The notes under the pieces are model-generated. The model saw nothing but the letters and a program-made list of their open reading frames with translations, made no database searches and was not told where the DNA came from. From assembly GCA_037447655.1 (NCBI GenBank), contig JBBHKE010003235.1, forward strand, positions 1-64,000: 64,000 nt of DNA, in the 5' to 3' direction. The DNA is from Zygnema cylindricum. Taxonomy: Eukaryota > Streptophyta > Zygnematophyceae > Zygnematales > Zygnemataceae. Position 1 is the first letter of the stretch. The number at the start of each line of letters is the position of its first letter. Positions 30,694 through 41,122 of this stretch are shown here, one piece after another. The translations under genes and the position numbers were made by a program.

Positions 30694-32096
30694 TGTTGAT
30701 ATTTATGTATTTTCTAGGTCTTTATAAGGATAGCAAAAGGCAGAGGCAGTCTGCCTCTAACTCCCTTCTTCATGCCCCCACACTTGTTGTAGTCACTGAT
30801 GGCTAAATAGGGAGTTAGAACCATGGCTGCCTAGGCCTTCTAGTAAGACAGGAGTAGAAATTGGTAGACTTACTAAAAAAGTACTTTGGCAGACACATGT
30901 ATCGATCCTGTTACCTAGTGTCCATCTGACGCCTGATAGTCGCTGGCTTTATCCAACAGTGTTTAACCAATGTTAAACTATGTAAGATACGTTGAGTATT
31001 TAAATGTGTCCTTTGCGGTATGTGTCATTTAACAAATTACGGGACAAACTATACATGGAAAGGGATTAGACCGCACGAAATTCGGACCGCACGAAATTAA
31101 CGAAATGACATTTCATTTCGACGGTCCGGATGAAATATTCGATCTGAATCGACGGTCGTGGTGCGAGCCGGGATTCCGGAGTGGGCGACGTGGCATTTTA
31201 GGCACTGTCACCGCGGATGACACGTGGAGAGTTCCTGCTAGATTTCGCGATTTCCGAAACACAAGATGACAAGTGCGGATGTTACAAATGTCACAGTATG
31301 GGGCTGTCGTACATTGACCGTACAGAAAGTACTCCGGAACCTGTACTTTTGTGTACGGCACATACATGGTTGGTCTGTACTTCAACTAATTCCATGTTGA
31401 CACAGATCTCAACGGTAAACGCGGAACGACGACCGTTGAAATTCAACGGTCAATAAAGATCCATTTGACAAGTCAAACTGACACGTGGCGTCATCCTACT
31501 GGAAACCGGAGAAGAAAGGGACAGAACGGCGACGACTTTATCGCCACGTGGCATTCCTAGAGTGGTGCCGAATATTTCCGTACATAAAGTACGGCGGCTG
31601 CCGTACATTCTTTGTACATTATGTAGTGTGCTGTAATTTGATTGGTCTAGAGGGGTTGTGAGTAGGTTTTAGGACTTAGAATATTTTTGGTAGATTGCTG
31701 CCTCTCCCAGAGAGCATCTTGTATAAAAGGCAAACTTTGACCAGCCATAACTATCAATTTACTTGACCATTTTCAGTGATTCTTTTTGCAGCTGACTCAG
31801 GGGAGTCTAGGCTACACAGGGGTGTAGTTGGTCAGAGTGTTTGCATGCCAGGGTGGCTGCATTTCAAAGGGAAAGTTAAAGTGGGGAATGTTATCCAAAA
31901 CACATATTCTAACTTTGCATTCTGTGGTGGAACTGAGCACACAGAAAGTCTTATTTCACAGGGGTGAAGCTCTAATGGGGTTTTGATTGTCAAGGGGTCA
32001 ATCATTTGGGTTTTTATAAACTTGGATTCGACACTATCTAGATTAGCATCTTTGGATCTGCGAATTCTGTGTGGCAATGGAGCCCATAGAATTTCA
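30694..32096 (+). mobile_element. Solo LTR, copia group C, with TGTGT target duplication
   Basis: Starts TGTTGATATTTATGTATTTT, ends CCATAGAATTTCA, and is flanked by TGTGT at 30689-30693 and 32097-32101. At 1403 bp it is longer than group A or B LTRs but shares their layout: a GTAC array at 31309, 31320, 31329, 31343, 31353, a second GTAC cluster near 31581-31620, and GAAGCTCTAATGGGGTTTTG near the end. Solo LTRs arise by recombination between the two LTRs of one element. Confidence 0.85.
31309..31356 (+). promoter_or_regulatory. GTAC array with complete 11-9-14-10 spacing
   Basis: GTAC at 31309, 31320, 31329, 31343 and 31353. The words around it (GTCGTACATTGACCGTACAG, AAAGTACTCCGG) match the arrays in other LTRs. 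Confidence 0.5.
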
Positions 32097-32392
32097 TGTG
32101 TGAGTATAAATTGTAGGACTTAGTTTATTTTAACTATCATTGTGAGTTAATCAGAGTAATGGCAGACTGTTTTTCTGCAACTTTGACCTGATGGTGTGAT
32201 CACCCTGATTGATGTTTTGTATGAAACTTTTGTTGTTTTGAAAACTTTGTTTCGTGACTACGCGACATTTCGTGCGTATATTATTAATGAGGAGGTTCAA
32301 ATGGATTCACTGATTGGGGGAGCGAACGTACGGATAAAACTAAAAGTGAAGTACGGGACTTATTGAGTGGCGTGAACACGCAGTAAGATATG
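32097..32392. repeat. Part of the nested insertion, first of two direct repeats
   Basis: TTGTAGGACTTAG, GAGTTAATCA, GGCAGACTGTTTTTCTGCAAC and TTTGACCTG recur at about 33225-33345. The two copies flank the 391-bp tandem array. No gene. Confidence 0.65.
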
Positions 32393-33175
32393 GACGGCGG
32401 ATCGCGAAGCGATCCGATTTGAAATATACGAAACGTTGAAATATGCGCCGCCGGTTTGGCGCATCTATTGAGACAAATGTACTTTAAATAGGACAACGTA
32501 GTTGCGACCAAGCTGCGGTTATTTTTGGATATGTCCAGGTATGTGACAACGCAGCTGCGACGAAGCTGACAACGCAACTGCTATTGATATGGATCAAGTC
32601 GGTGGAAGAGATTCATAAAAATATCACAAGCGACTAAGCAAGTTGACTTTGCGAAGGTGTCGGTGTAAATATTCTATACAACAGAGGTTTGTCGTTTTGC
32701 TAATTAGTTTATTAGTATAGATTTAGCCAATTTGGCATACCTAGAATATTCGGGTATACTCACAATAATTTAGGTAGGTGGTAGACGGCGGATCGCGAAG
32801 CGATCCGATTTGAAATATACGAAACGTTGAAATATGTGCAGCCGATATGGCGCACCTATTAAGAAAAATGTACTTTAAATAGGACAACGCAGCTGCGATG
32901 AAGCTGCGGTTATTTATTGGATATGTCCAGGTATGTGACAACGCAGCTGCGACAAAGTTGACAACGCAACTGCTATTGATATGGATCAAGTCGGTGGACG
33001 AGATTCATAAGAGGATCACAAGTGACTAAGCAAGTTGACTTTGCGAATGTGTCGGTGTAAATATTATATACAACAAAGGTTTGTCGTTTTGCTAATTAGT
33101 TTATTAGTGTAGATTTAGTCAGTCTGACATACCTCAAATTTTTCGGGTATACTCAAAATAATTTAGGTAGGTGGT
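32393..33175. repeat. Two tandem units of about 391 bp
   Basis: GACGGCGGATCGCGAAGCGATC begins at 32393 and again at 32784, and the rest of each unit matches with few changes. Each unit contains the hairpin GGATCGCGAAGCGATCC and repeated GACAACGCAGCTGCGACGAA motifs. No ORF of note. Confidence 0.95.
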
Positions 33176-33428
33176 ATTTAGCGTACGGCTGGTATGCCTC
33201 CATACATTCAGTAGTGAACTCTTTGAATGTAACTTGTAGGACTTAGATTATTTTGATTATCACAGCTGAGTTAATCAAAGACATGGCAGACTGTTTTTTT
33301 GCAACTTTGACCTGTTAGTGTGATCATTCTGGTTGTTACTTTGATGTGAAACTTTGTGGATATATTCTATAATCTATAAAACATATGTGTGTGAAGTTTC
33401 AGTGTGATCTACTCTTTCTGTAGAGTTA

Positions 33429-34027
33429 TGTGAGAAGTCTAACTGGTTAGTTTGGTAGGCTGTCAGGTGTTTTTGGGAAACTCTGCCGCTTATATCTTTT
33501 GGATGCCTTTGCGGATTTGGCTGTAACTTTGAGAGGTGAAAGTGTCTAGAATATAAAAAATATTGAAGAAGTTTGAGGTGATTTTATTCATTGTGGAGTA
33601 ATGTGTGTTTTTTGAAACACAGCTGTTTGAGGGTAGTCTGTGGTGCTTACGAGAGTAATCCATGGTTGAAATAGGCTATGGACAACAACTTTGTGGTTAT
33701 GTTTGATGACCTAGAAACTATTTGTTTACGTAGTTTTGTTCTGTTTTTTCAATTCAGTAGAATTCTGTGGGAAGTCTACTTGGTTAGTTTTATAAGCTGT
33801 TAGTTGTTTTTGGGAAACTCTAGAGCTCATATCTTTTGGATTCCTTTGTGGATGAGGCTGTAATTTTAGGAGGTTATAGTGTCTAGTATATAATGCATAC
33901 TAGTACCGTTTGAATAGCTTTTATTTATTGTTGAGTAATCTGCGCTGTCTGAAACACAACTGTTTTTGGGGTAGTTTGTGGGTGTCTTCCGTGAGTAGTC
34001 CATGGCTGAAATAGGCTATGGACAACA
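33429..34027. repeat. Two diverged tandem copies of about 340 bp
   Basis: GAAGTCTAACTGGTTAGTTTG, TTTTTGGGAAACTCT, ATATCTTTTGGAT, GAAACACA.CTGTTT and ATAGGCTATGGACAACA occur in the same order from 33429 and from about 33775. The second copy forms the right end of the 4.1-kb insertion. Confidence 0.8.
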
Positions 34028-35007
34028 AAATTTAGTTTGTACCAAATGGGGCTGCCAGAACGAGGATTTAATCTTGGTACCTACCGTCCGCCATAGTAGC
34101 TAGTAGCCGTTAGCCTTATCCTATATTGTAGGGCCAATGTTAAAGTACATAGGGTTCGATAATTATATGAATACCGACGACGCCATATGTTTCAATTAAC
34201 AGATTACGGGACGTAGTATAAACGGAAATAAACTAGACCGCACGTATTCCGAACCGCACGAAATTTAACGAAACGACATTTCATTTTGACGGACGAAATC
34301 AAATGTCGGTTACGGATCGGATGGCCATGGTGCATTTCGACATCGCAGAATGGTCGGTTTGGCGGTTCGTGGTCACCGTCACACACGATAACACGTGGAA
34401 TTATCTCATTTATTTGCGGAATCTCTAAGAAGCATCACACCAAGTCCAAATGTGACAAGCGTCACCTTTATGGCCATATCGTACAGTGGCCGTACAAAAA
34501 GTACCTAGGCCCCTGTACTTTTCTGTACAGTACAGTCCTAAAATTGGTGTTGTACTTCAATAGAAATGGGTTTAGAGAGAGATTTATGACATAGAAAAAT
34601 AGTATGTAGCCGCCTCTTTGAGAGAGCTTCTGTACAAAAGGTTAACTTTGACTAGCCATAACTAACTGCTTAAGAAGCAAATCCATTGATTATTTTTGTT
34701 GTGGACTCAGGGGAGTCCAGGATAAACAGGGGTGTAGTTGGTCAGAGATTTTGCTTGCCAAGGTGGTTGCATTTGTAAGGGAAAGTCAAAGTGGGGGAAT
34801 GTGTCCAAATACTCATATTGTAACTTTGCACTCTGTTGGGGAACTGAGCACACAAGTTGCCTTCTTTCACAAGAGTGAAGCTCTATTGGGGTTCTGAACG
34901 TCAAGGTGTCTGTCATTTGGGTTTGTGTGAACTTGGATTCGCCACTATCTACATAAGCTTCTTTAGATCTGCGCATTCAGTTGGGGAATTGAGCTCACAG
35001 AATTTCA
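34028..35007 (+). repeat. 3' LTR of group B copia, second part
   Basis: Resumes with AAATTTAGTTTGTACCAAATG, parallel to the 5' LTR from about 26730. It has the complete GTAC array at 34481, 34492, 34501, 34515 and 34525 (11-9-14-10) and ends GCTCACAGAATTTCA. Confidence 0.85.
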
Positions 35008-35700
35008 CATGCGACATGCCGAATCGTTTCAAAAGTTACGATGTGTCTTGCGACTCTTCAAATATTATCGAAAAAAGACGGTGTGGCAAAGACAAACTGT
35101 ACATAGTGAGTGCCACGTATACAATCGTTACAAACTTAAGTAACAATTTGAGTAAACACATAGAGACATTTGAAATTAGAGTCCACCGGATCCGCGCTAA
35201 AATACAAAGTAAGTTCGCTAAATTATAATACATGGGGTTGTACCATAATCATTCTGGCATTTTTGTACGCTTTTATAAATCTTAAGTTTCGCCCACCCGT
35301 ACAGATTTTATCTAATGCCTCGTACGTGATACTTTTTACCCCCCCTAGTACAAATATATGATCACACTTTGTTGTCAAAGACGATCGTAATATTTTCTTA
35401 CATGCAGCCAACCAGAATGTGCAACGTCACAATGGAACGCATGCTTCAATAAACGTTTTTTTGACGTTAACTACGCTGCCTAATAGAACCACGGTCATAC
35501 TGTGCCTTTTGTGCATAAATGTCCAATTCGTACGGATTTGAACTTTTATCCGAAAACTACGTAGTATTCGCTTGTTTTCTAAATTAGGTAAATTTCTTAC
35601 ATTTCACACTGTACGAGACATTGTACGGACATTAAAAAAAAACAGACGTGGCTTCATTTGCACGCGCGTAATTTTATATCATCCACTGCGTCTTCAGAAG
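35008..35700. other. Unassigned interval between two copia elements
   Basis: No gene or terminal repeats recognised. It contains scattered GTACG words and no frame with recognisable content. Confidence 0.35.
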
Positions 35701-35705
35701 GAAGT

Positions 35706-36755
35706 TGTAACTCTGAGACCTCCATAAGTCCTCAGAGTGGACAGCTTCCAAGAAGCCTCTAGGATAATCCTGACCCCTTTGTGTTTAAGCAAAAATAACT
35801 GTCACCCTGGCAGACAAAAACTCTGACCAACTTCACCCCTGTGAAGGCAAAACTCCCGTGAGTCGATAGCAAAAAGAATCTCTGAATTTGCTCCCCTGAG
35901 CAGTAAGTTATGGAGGGTCAAAGTTGACCTTTTGTACAGAAGCTCTCTGGGAGAGAGGGTCCTATCTTCTAATTTTTCTAAGTCCTATCTCTCTCACAAA
36001 CTCTATCTACTGATGTACGGAACCAATCAGAATTGAGTTCCGTACGCAAAAGTACATCTGCCGGTGTACTTTATGTACGGACATTGTACGACATGGCCAA
36101 AATGTCGACACATGTCAAATCCGGATTCGGTGCCATAATCTCCGGAGATTCCATAATCCAACGGAATTTCGCCACGTATCATCCGATGTGGCGATGGCCA
36201 CAAACCGCCGAAATCTTCCTCCGCGATCTGGGCGCTAATCTCGGCCGTCCGATTAAAGTCGGTTTTAATCGTAGCCGTAATAAATACATGCGCGGTATTT
36301 GTTTCATTTACGAAACAAATGCGCGGTACTGATTTGTGTCCGTACTGTAAGTCGTACATTTACATTTTACTGGATCTATGTATCCCGTAATTCATTTCAG
36401 TTAAATGGTTTATCGCGCGCATAACCATTTAAATAAATATCAAACTATATAGTACGTAATACTACTGCTAGACTTAACGGCTAGGGCTTCCGGCTACTTC
36501 CTATCTGTCGGCCGGTAGGTACATGGATCAAATCCTGCCGCCGGCACATACCTTTTAATTAAATAAATAAACTCTAACATAAAATTCCCGTAAACCTCAG
36601 GATAGCCAAGGTAGCCATGGCTCTAGCTTCCTCTCCAATTTCTCAGTGACTGCGACAAGTTTGAGAGTTGGAGAGAGAAGTTAGAGATAGACTGCCTCGA
36701 CTTCTATATTTCTTTTCAGACCTAGAAAATACTAATAAAACCATAAGATTCTACA
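35706..36755 (-). repeat. 3' LTR, group A copia
   Basis: In the element sense TGTAGAATCTTATGG...CAGAGTTACA. It carries the GTAC array (36042-36089), a CCAAT/ATTGG box at 36024-36028, and a near-palindrome around TTTGTTTCATTTACGAAACA at about 36290-36326. Complement of the polypurine tract: CTCCCCTTATTTT at 36756-36768. Confidence 0.97.
36015..36089 (-). promoter_or_regulatory. GTAC array in the group A LTR
   Basis: GTAC at 36042, 36052, 36066, 36075 and 36086, plus one at 36015 beyond an ATTGG box. Read in the element sense the spacings are 11-9-14-10, the same as in groups B and C. The matching array of the other LTR lies at 41412-41486. SBP-domain or copper-response binding is a hypothesis. 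Confidence 0.5.
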
Positions 36756-36768
36756 CTCCCCTTATTTT

Positions 36769-38439
36769 CTAGTCAATCTTTAATTTCAGACCACACTTCT
36801 CCCTGCAAGAAATTAGCTTAGGGGAACGCACAGGTTTGGTCATCATATCTGCTACCATCTCACTATCTGGTCTGTACTCTAAACTGATTATTTTGTTTTC
36901 TACTTTCTCTCTAACAAAGCTTAGTCTAATGTCCATGTGTTTGGCTTTAAAATGGTGTTTAGGATTGGCAGAAATAGCGATTGCTGCCTGATTATCACAA
37001 AATATTTTCTGCACACCACTCTTAAGGTGACCAAGCTCACCAAGCAAAGACTTGACCCACATCAATTCTTTTACAGCAGAGCAAGAGGCCATATACTCAG
37101 CCTCTATGGTGGACTGAGCAATAACCTTTTGCTGTTTGCTACTCCAACAGCAAGCCCCATCACCCACATATAATACATATACAGAAGTACATCTCCTCAT
37201 CGGAGCATCACCATAACTGGCATCACTCCAAGTAGTGATGTCAGTATTCTCCCCACCCAAATGCAACCATAGATCTCTAGTTCCTACCAAGTATCTAAGG
37301 ACTCTCTTAGCTACCTCCCAATCCTTCTTAGTGGGAGCATTTAGACTTCTACTCAGCACTCCTACAGCTGCAGCTAAATCCGGCCGGGTACAATTCATAA
37401 AATAGATTAGACTTCCCACTACTTGCCTGTAAGGAATAGTCTGCATGAACTTCTGTTCATCAGGAGATAATTCCTCGTCTAAGACTATGACTCCTTCTTC
37501 CTCACTCCCCTCACTTCCCTTCTTCAACTCCATTGGAGTTGTACAACTATTAGCTTTATCCATTTGAAATTTTTCAAGCATGTTCCCTATTGCTTCCTTT
37601 TGAGTCAATCTTATAATTATCCTTTTTTCGGTCTCTCTCTACTTGAATTCCCAAAATATATTTTGCTTCCCCCATATCCTTCATTTCAAATCTCCCCTTA
37701 AGATCGGTTTTCAGTTTATTAATTTTTTCCATTGATTTACTTAAAACAAGCAAATCATCAACTTAAATTGCAATAAATATAAAACCTTCCTCATCTTCGA
37801 AAACATAGATTGAGTGATCTGAGCTGATCCGAATATATCCTAGACCGGTAAGAAACTCATCAAGCTTCTTATTCCACTGTTGAGGCGCCTGTTTCAAACC
37901 ATAAAGAGATTTAATCAGCCGGCATACCTTACTCTCCTCTCCTTCTTCCACAAACCCTTCGGGTTGTCGCATGAAGATCCCCTCTTCCAATTCTCCATGC
38001 AAAAAGGTTGTTTTGATGTCCATCTGGTGCACTTCCATGTCTTCCGCCGCTGCTAAACTGAGAAGTATGTGGACAGAGGGAAATCTGACCACCGGGGCAA
38101 AGGTTTCCTCGTAGTCAATTCCCTCCTTTTGTGTAAATCCCTTTGCCACTAATCGGGCCTTGTAGCGCTCGATTGTGTTATCTGGGTTCAGTTTTAATTT
38201 GATAACCCACTTAGAACCGATTGGTTTTCGGTTAGGTGGACAATCCACCAGCTCCCAAGTATCGGCTGCCATGATTGAGGCCATCTCCTCATTGATGGCT
38301 GTCTTCCACCGGTTTCTTTCTGGACAAGTCATCGCCTCTCCATAAATTTGAGGTTCATCTTGATGAGATAGTTTAGTTACCTTGTTATTAACCTGTTTTT
38401 CTTGCAGTCTTTTGCTACTTCTCCTCCCCCCCTCAAAAT
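36769..38439 (-). pseudogene. Copia RT and RNase H, group A
   Basis: RT starts at about 38437 (KRLQEKQVNNK, then AMTCPERNRWKTAINEEM) and has WKLKLNPD-type core words, [14 protein letters not shown] and QMDIKTTFLHGELEEGIF. At the catalytic box the tyrosine codon of YVDD is a TAA stop (near 37763), while VDDLLVLSK follows. A one-base insertion near 37620-37630 then shifts the frame. RNase H (36769-37608) is intact: TTWSDASYGDAP, STIEAEYMASCS and FCDNQAAIAIS hold the acidic residues, ending MVADMMTKP. Residue identity to 1-1433 is very high. Confidence 0.93.
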
Positions 38440-39789
38440 CTAAGCCGGAATAGATGGTTCTCGTGGATTCTTTCGAACAAACTCGGCTTCTCCCCTATCC
38501 CTTGATTCCGAATCAATTTCCACCACGTCTTCCGCTTCGAGTAGAGTTGTCACTGGAGTTTCCACAGCCGAGTCCTTTTCAGTCTGATTTGTTCCTGCAA
38601 GAATGTCATATTCTCTAAAACCTGGATAGTTAGGAAGCTCAAAGTCATCGGAATTTTCTGACTCAAATCTGATTTTTACTGACTTCGTATATTTGAAGGG
38701 ATCTACAGACTTTCCTTCATCCATAACTACTAGATGCTTTACTAAGATTATATCTTCCCTTTTTAGATCATAAACTCTATATCCTTTAACATCTTCATCA
38801 TATCCTAATAAGTATCCTGGTTTTCCTTTAGGATCTAGCTTCCAATTGGACCGATCAGTATCTAGACTGAACACTTGACTGCCGAAAACCTTTAAGTGAG
38901 ATATGTCTGGTTTCCGGCCTGTCCATCTCTCATAAGGTGTTTGATCTTTTATAGCTGAAGTAAGAACTCTATTCTTGAGGTAATTAGCACAGTTCATTGC
39001 TTCTGCCCAAAACCTTTTCCCTATCCTTTTATCTGACAACATACTTCTAGCACTATCACTTAGTGTTCTATTTAACCTCTCAGCTACCCCATTCTGTTCA
39101 GGATTTTCTGGAACTGTCTTTTGGTGTTGAACCCCATCTTCCCTCAGAAAATCCTCAAACTGGTTAGAAGTATACTCTCCACCATTGTCACTTCTTACTC
39201 TCTTGATTGGAGTTTCATGGAGTTTTTCGCTCCATGCTTTATATTGTCTAAAACAATCCTCAGCTTCGGACTTGTTTTTCAAAAAATATACCCGGGAATA
39301 CCGAGACCAATCATCAGATATAGTCATCATAAATCTCTTCCCCCCCGGTGAGGGCACTTTAGCCGGTCCCCAAATATCTGTGTGTACTAGATCTAGAATT
39401 TTTTCTCCCTTATAGGTGGCTGACTTAGGAAAGGGTAATCTGTGTGCTTTACCTTGAGCACATCCACTACAATCACTTATATCATCACTCTCACTGAACT
39501 GAATCCCTTCCACCACTCCCATCTTTTTCATCTCTCTTAACTTATCTAGATTCACATGCCCAAGCCTCTTATGCCACATCATAATATCATGAACACCAGC
39601 ATAATAAAGTTTCTTCTTTTCATTACTTAAGATCAGCCTAAACATCCCATGGCTACCTTTCTCAGCAATGAAATAGACATCATCCTCAAAACTAGCAGTA
39701 AAGACTCCTTCCCTAGTGCTAGTAAAAAAACCCTTATCATCTAATACTGATGTAGAGATAAGATTTTTGTTCAGCTCCGGAATAAACAA
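38440..39789 (-). pseudogene. Copia integrase, group A
   Basis: A 449-residue open frame. The N-terminal zinc finger has WHKRLGHVNLD and CSGCAQGK. The catalytic core has HTDIWGPAK, VRSDNGGEYTS and GVAERLNRTLSDSARSM, so the D, D and E residues are all present. The C-terminal part includes WTGRKPDISHLKVFG and GYRVYDL. It ends at a TAG after EPSIPA, next to a run of seven or more G, where the RT frame resumes shifted by one. The start is joined to protease by another frameshift near 39790-39805 (VLFIPELNKNLIST). Integrase inserts the DNA copy into the genome. Confidence 0.92.
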
Positions 39790-40450
39790 TACATCGGAGA
39801 ATGTTAATATGGATGTCTTTCCTTAACACTTTTAGATCTACCGATCCTACAAGAGTAGTGGTGACTATCCTCCCATCCCCGTACTCTATCTCTACGGTGG
39901 GAATCTTTCTTATCTTAGTGAACAGGTGTCTATCCTTACACATGTGCATGGAGGCACCTGAATCTACAATCCAGCCTGCTTCACCTTTCAATCCACCGTA
40001 AGCACATTTCTGCCTTCGTGGAATTTCGACCTCATTTTTCGCCTCCAACTCCTCATCCAAAAGGAGCTCATCGTCCTCGTCCTCGGATTCAGCCTCAAGT
40101 ACCTGTGTGACAAGGGCCTTTTTCTTTCCTCTCGGGGTACCACCGGTCTGCCCCTCCTTTAACCGAAGCTCGGTTAGCTTAGTGCACTCTGCCATATAGT
40201 GCCCCGGTTTCTTACAAAAATGACATAGTCCTTTGGGAGCCCTTGGTTCGAACTCATCAGCCTGTTTTTTCTGCTCCCTACCCCCATAGTTTCCGACCGG
40301 TTTTCGGGAATCCCTGTTCCTCCAATCAGTCGCTGTTGCCAAGGCTTGGCCACTCTTTCCTCCCTTTCGGATCTCAATTGTATTCTCTTGAACGAGAATC
40401 ATCCCTACCACTGAGTTCCATATCCACCTTGAGTCAGGCAAGTCTTGCAC
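39737..40450 (-). pseudogene. Copia gag C-terminus, zinc knuckle and protease, group A
   Basis: Follows the gag frame after a TAG at 40454-40456. It contains WIWNSVVGMILVQENTIEIR, the knuckle CHFCKKPGHYMAEC, an acidic stretch (EAESEDEDDELLLDEELEA) and the protease site WIVDSGASMHMC. After DLKVLRKDIHINI the frame becomes wrong, so a single-base change separates protease from integrase. Gag binds RNA; the protease processes the polyprotein. Confidence 0.9.
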
Positions 40451-40453
40451 ACG

Positions 40454-41122
40454 CTAAACTATGTTCACGAACTCATCAGGTAACTTCATCAGTAAACAGT
40501 TAACCTTTTCTTTTTCACTAAAATCTTTTCCCGCACTCTGTAGCTCCATGAAGAGTATAGCAAGCTCATTGCAAAAATCCAACATATTTCCCCCTTTGTA
40601 TACATACTCCTTAACTTTCTGATCAGCCAACTGTTGTTGCTGAATCGTACCACTTCGGTACATCTCTATAAGAGCCATCCAAAGATCGGATGCCCTTTCT
40701 ACCTGCAAATGAGGACATGCAAGTCCTTGAGTGAGATGGCGTAGGATGAAGTGCTTTGCCGCCATATTGTTGAAGTCCCAGGTTTCAGTATCATTCTCTT
40801 CGTTCCTCGGAATAGGTGACATGAATGCTAAACCAGTTGCTATTGGTGTGGTCGCCTCCTTCTCCTTTCCTTTGTCCACCACCTCTCCTTCCTTTGTTTC
40901 CTCCGTTGAAGGTGAATCCTCTTTCCTGGTGAATCTGCTTCCTCCAAACCCTAGAGGAATTCCAAGACTAGATGGACGCCCCAATCGTCCACTCACTATC
41001 CCCCAAAACCTTTTTTCGCATAGAGCTCCTATCATCATACTTTCCCAGTATATGAAGCCAGTTCCATTAAAGATTGGTACCCTAGAGGGTGGGCCCATAA
41101 CTTGTAACTCTGAGACCTCCAT
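40454..41122 (-). pseudogene. Copia gag N-terminal part, group A
   Basis: 222 codons starting at an ATG (41122) that lies in the last 20 bp of the 5' LTR. Visible gag features are IFNGTGFIYWESMM, DLWMALIEMYRSG, VKEYVYKGGNMLDFCNELA and LLMKLPDEFVNIV just before the TAG at 40454-40456; the frame then continues in the next block. An unusual charged insert (TKEGEVVDKGKEKEATT) lies near residues 70-90. Confidence 0.9.

Larger units (their letters stand above)
29894..34027. mobile_element. 4.1-kb insertion of unknown type inside the group B LTR
   Basis: Starts TGTTGTGATTTG, ends CTATGGACAACA, and is flanked by AAATT on both sides (29889-29893 and 34028-34032). The TG...CA ends and 5-bp duplication are what LTR-type integrase produces, but I find no LTR pair or coding capacity. 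It contains a solo LTR (30694-32096), a 391-bp tandem repeat and two further duplicated blocks. It may be a non-autonomous LTR element or a composite. Confidence 0.6.
26546..35007 (+). mobile_element. Decayed Ty1/copia element, group B, with nested insertions
   Basis: CATGC at 26541-26545 and at 35008-35012 form the target duplication. The 5' LTR is 26546-27726, and the 3' LTR starts at 29712 and ends at 35007. The 3' LTR is split by an insertion at 29894-34027; removing it leaves about 1155 bp, close to the 1181-bp 5' LTR. The internal region 27727-29711 keeps gag fragments and scattered RT/RNase H residues. Inactive. Confidence 0.85.

Noticed and set aside
36027-36359. 110-residue frame present identically in both group A LTRs (also 41424-41756)
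   Set aside because: It lies in the LTR promoter region over the GTAC array and is repeated only because the LTRs are duplicates.
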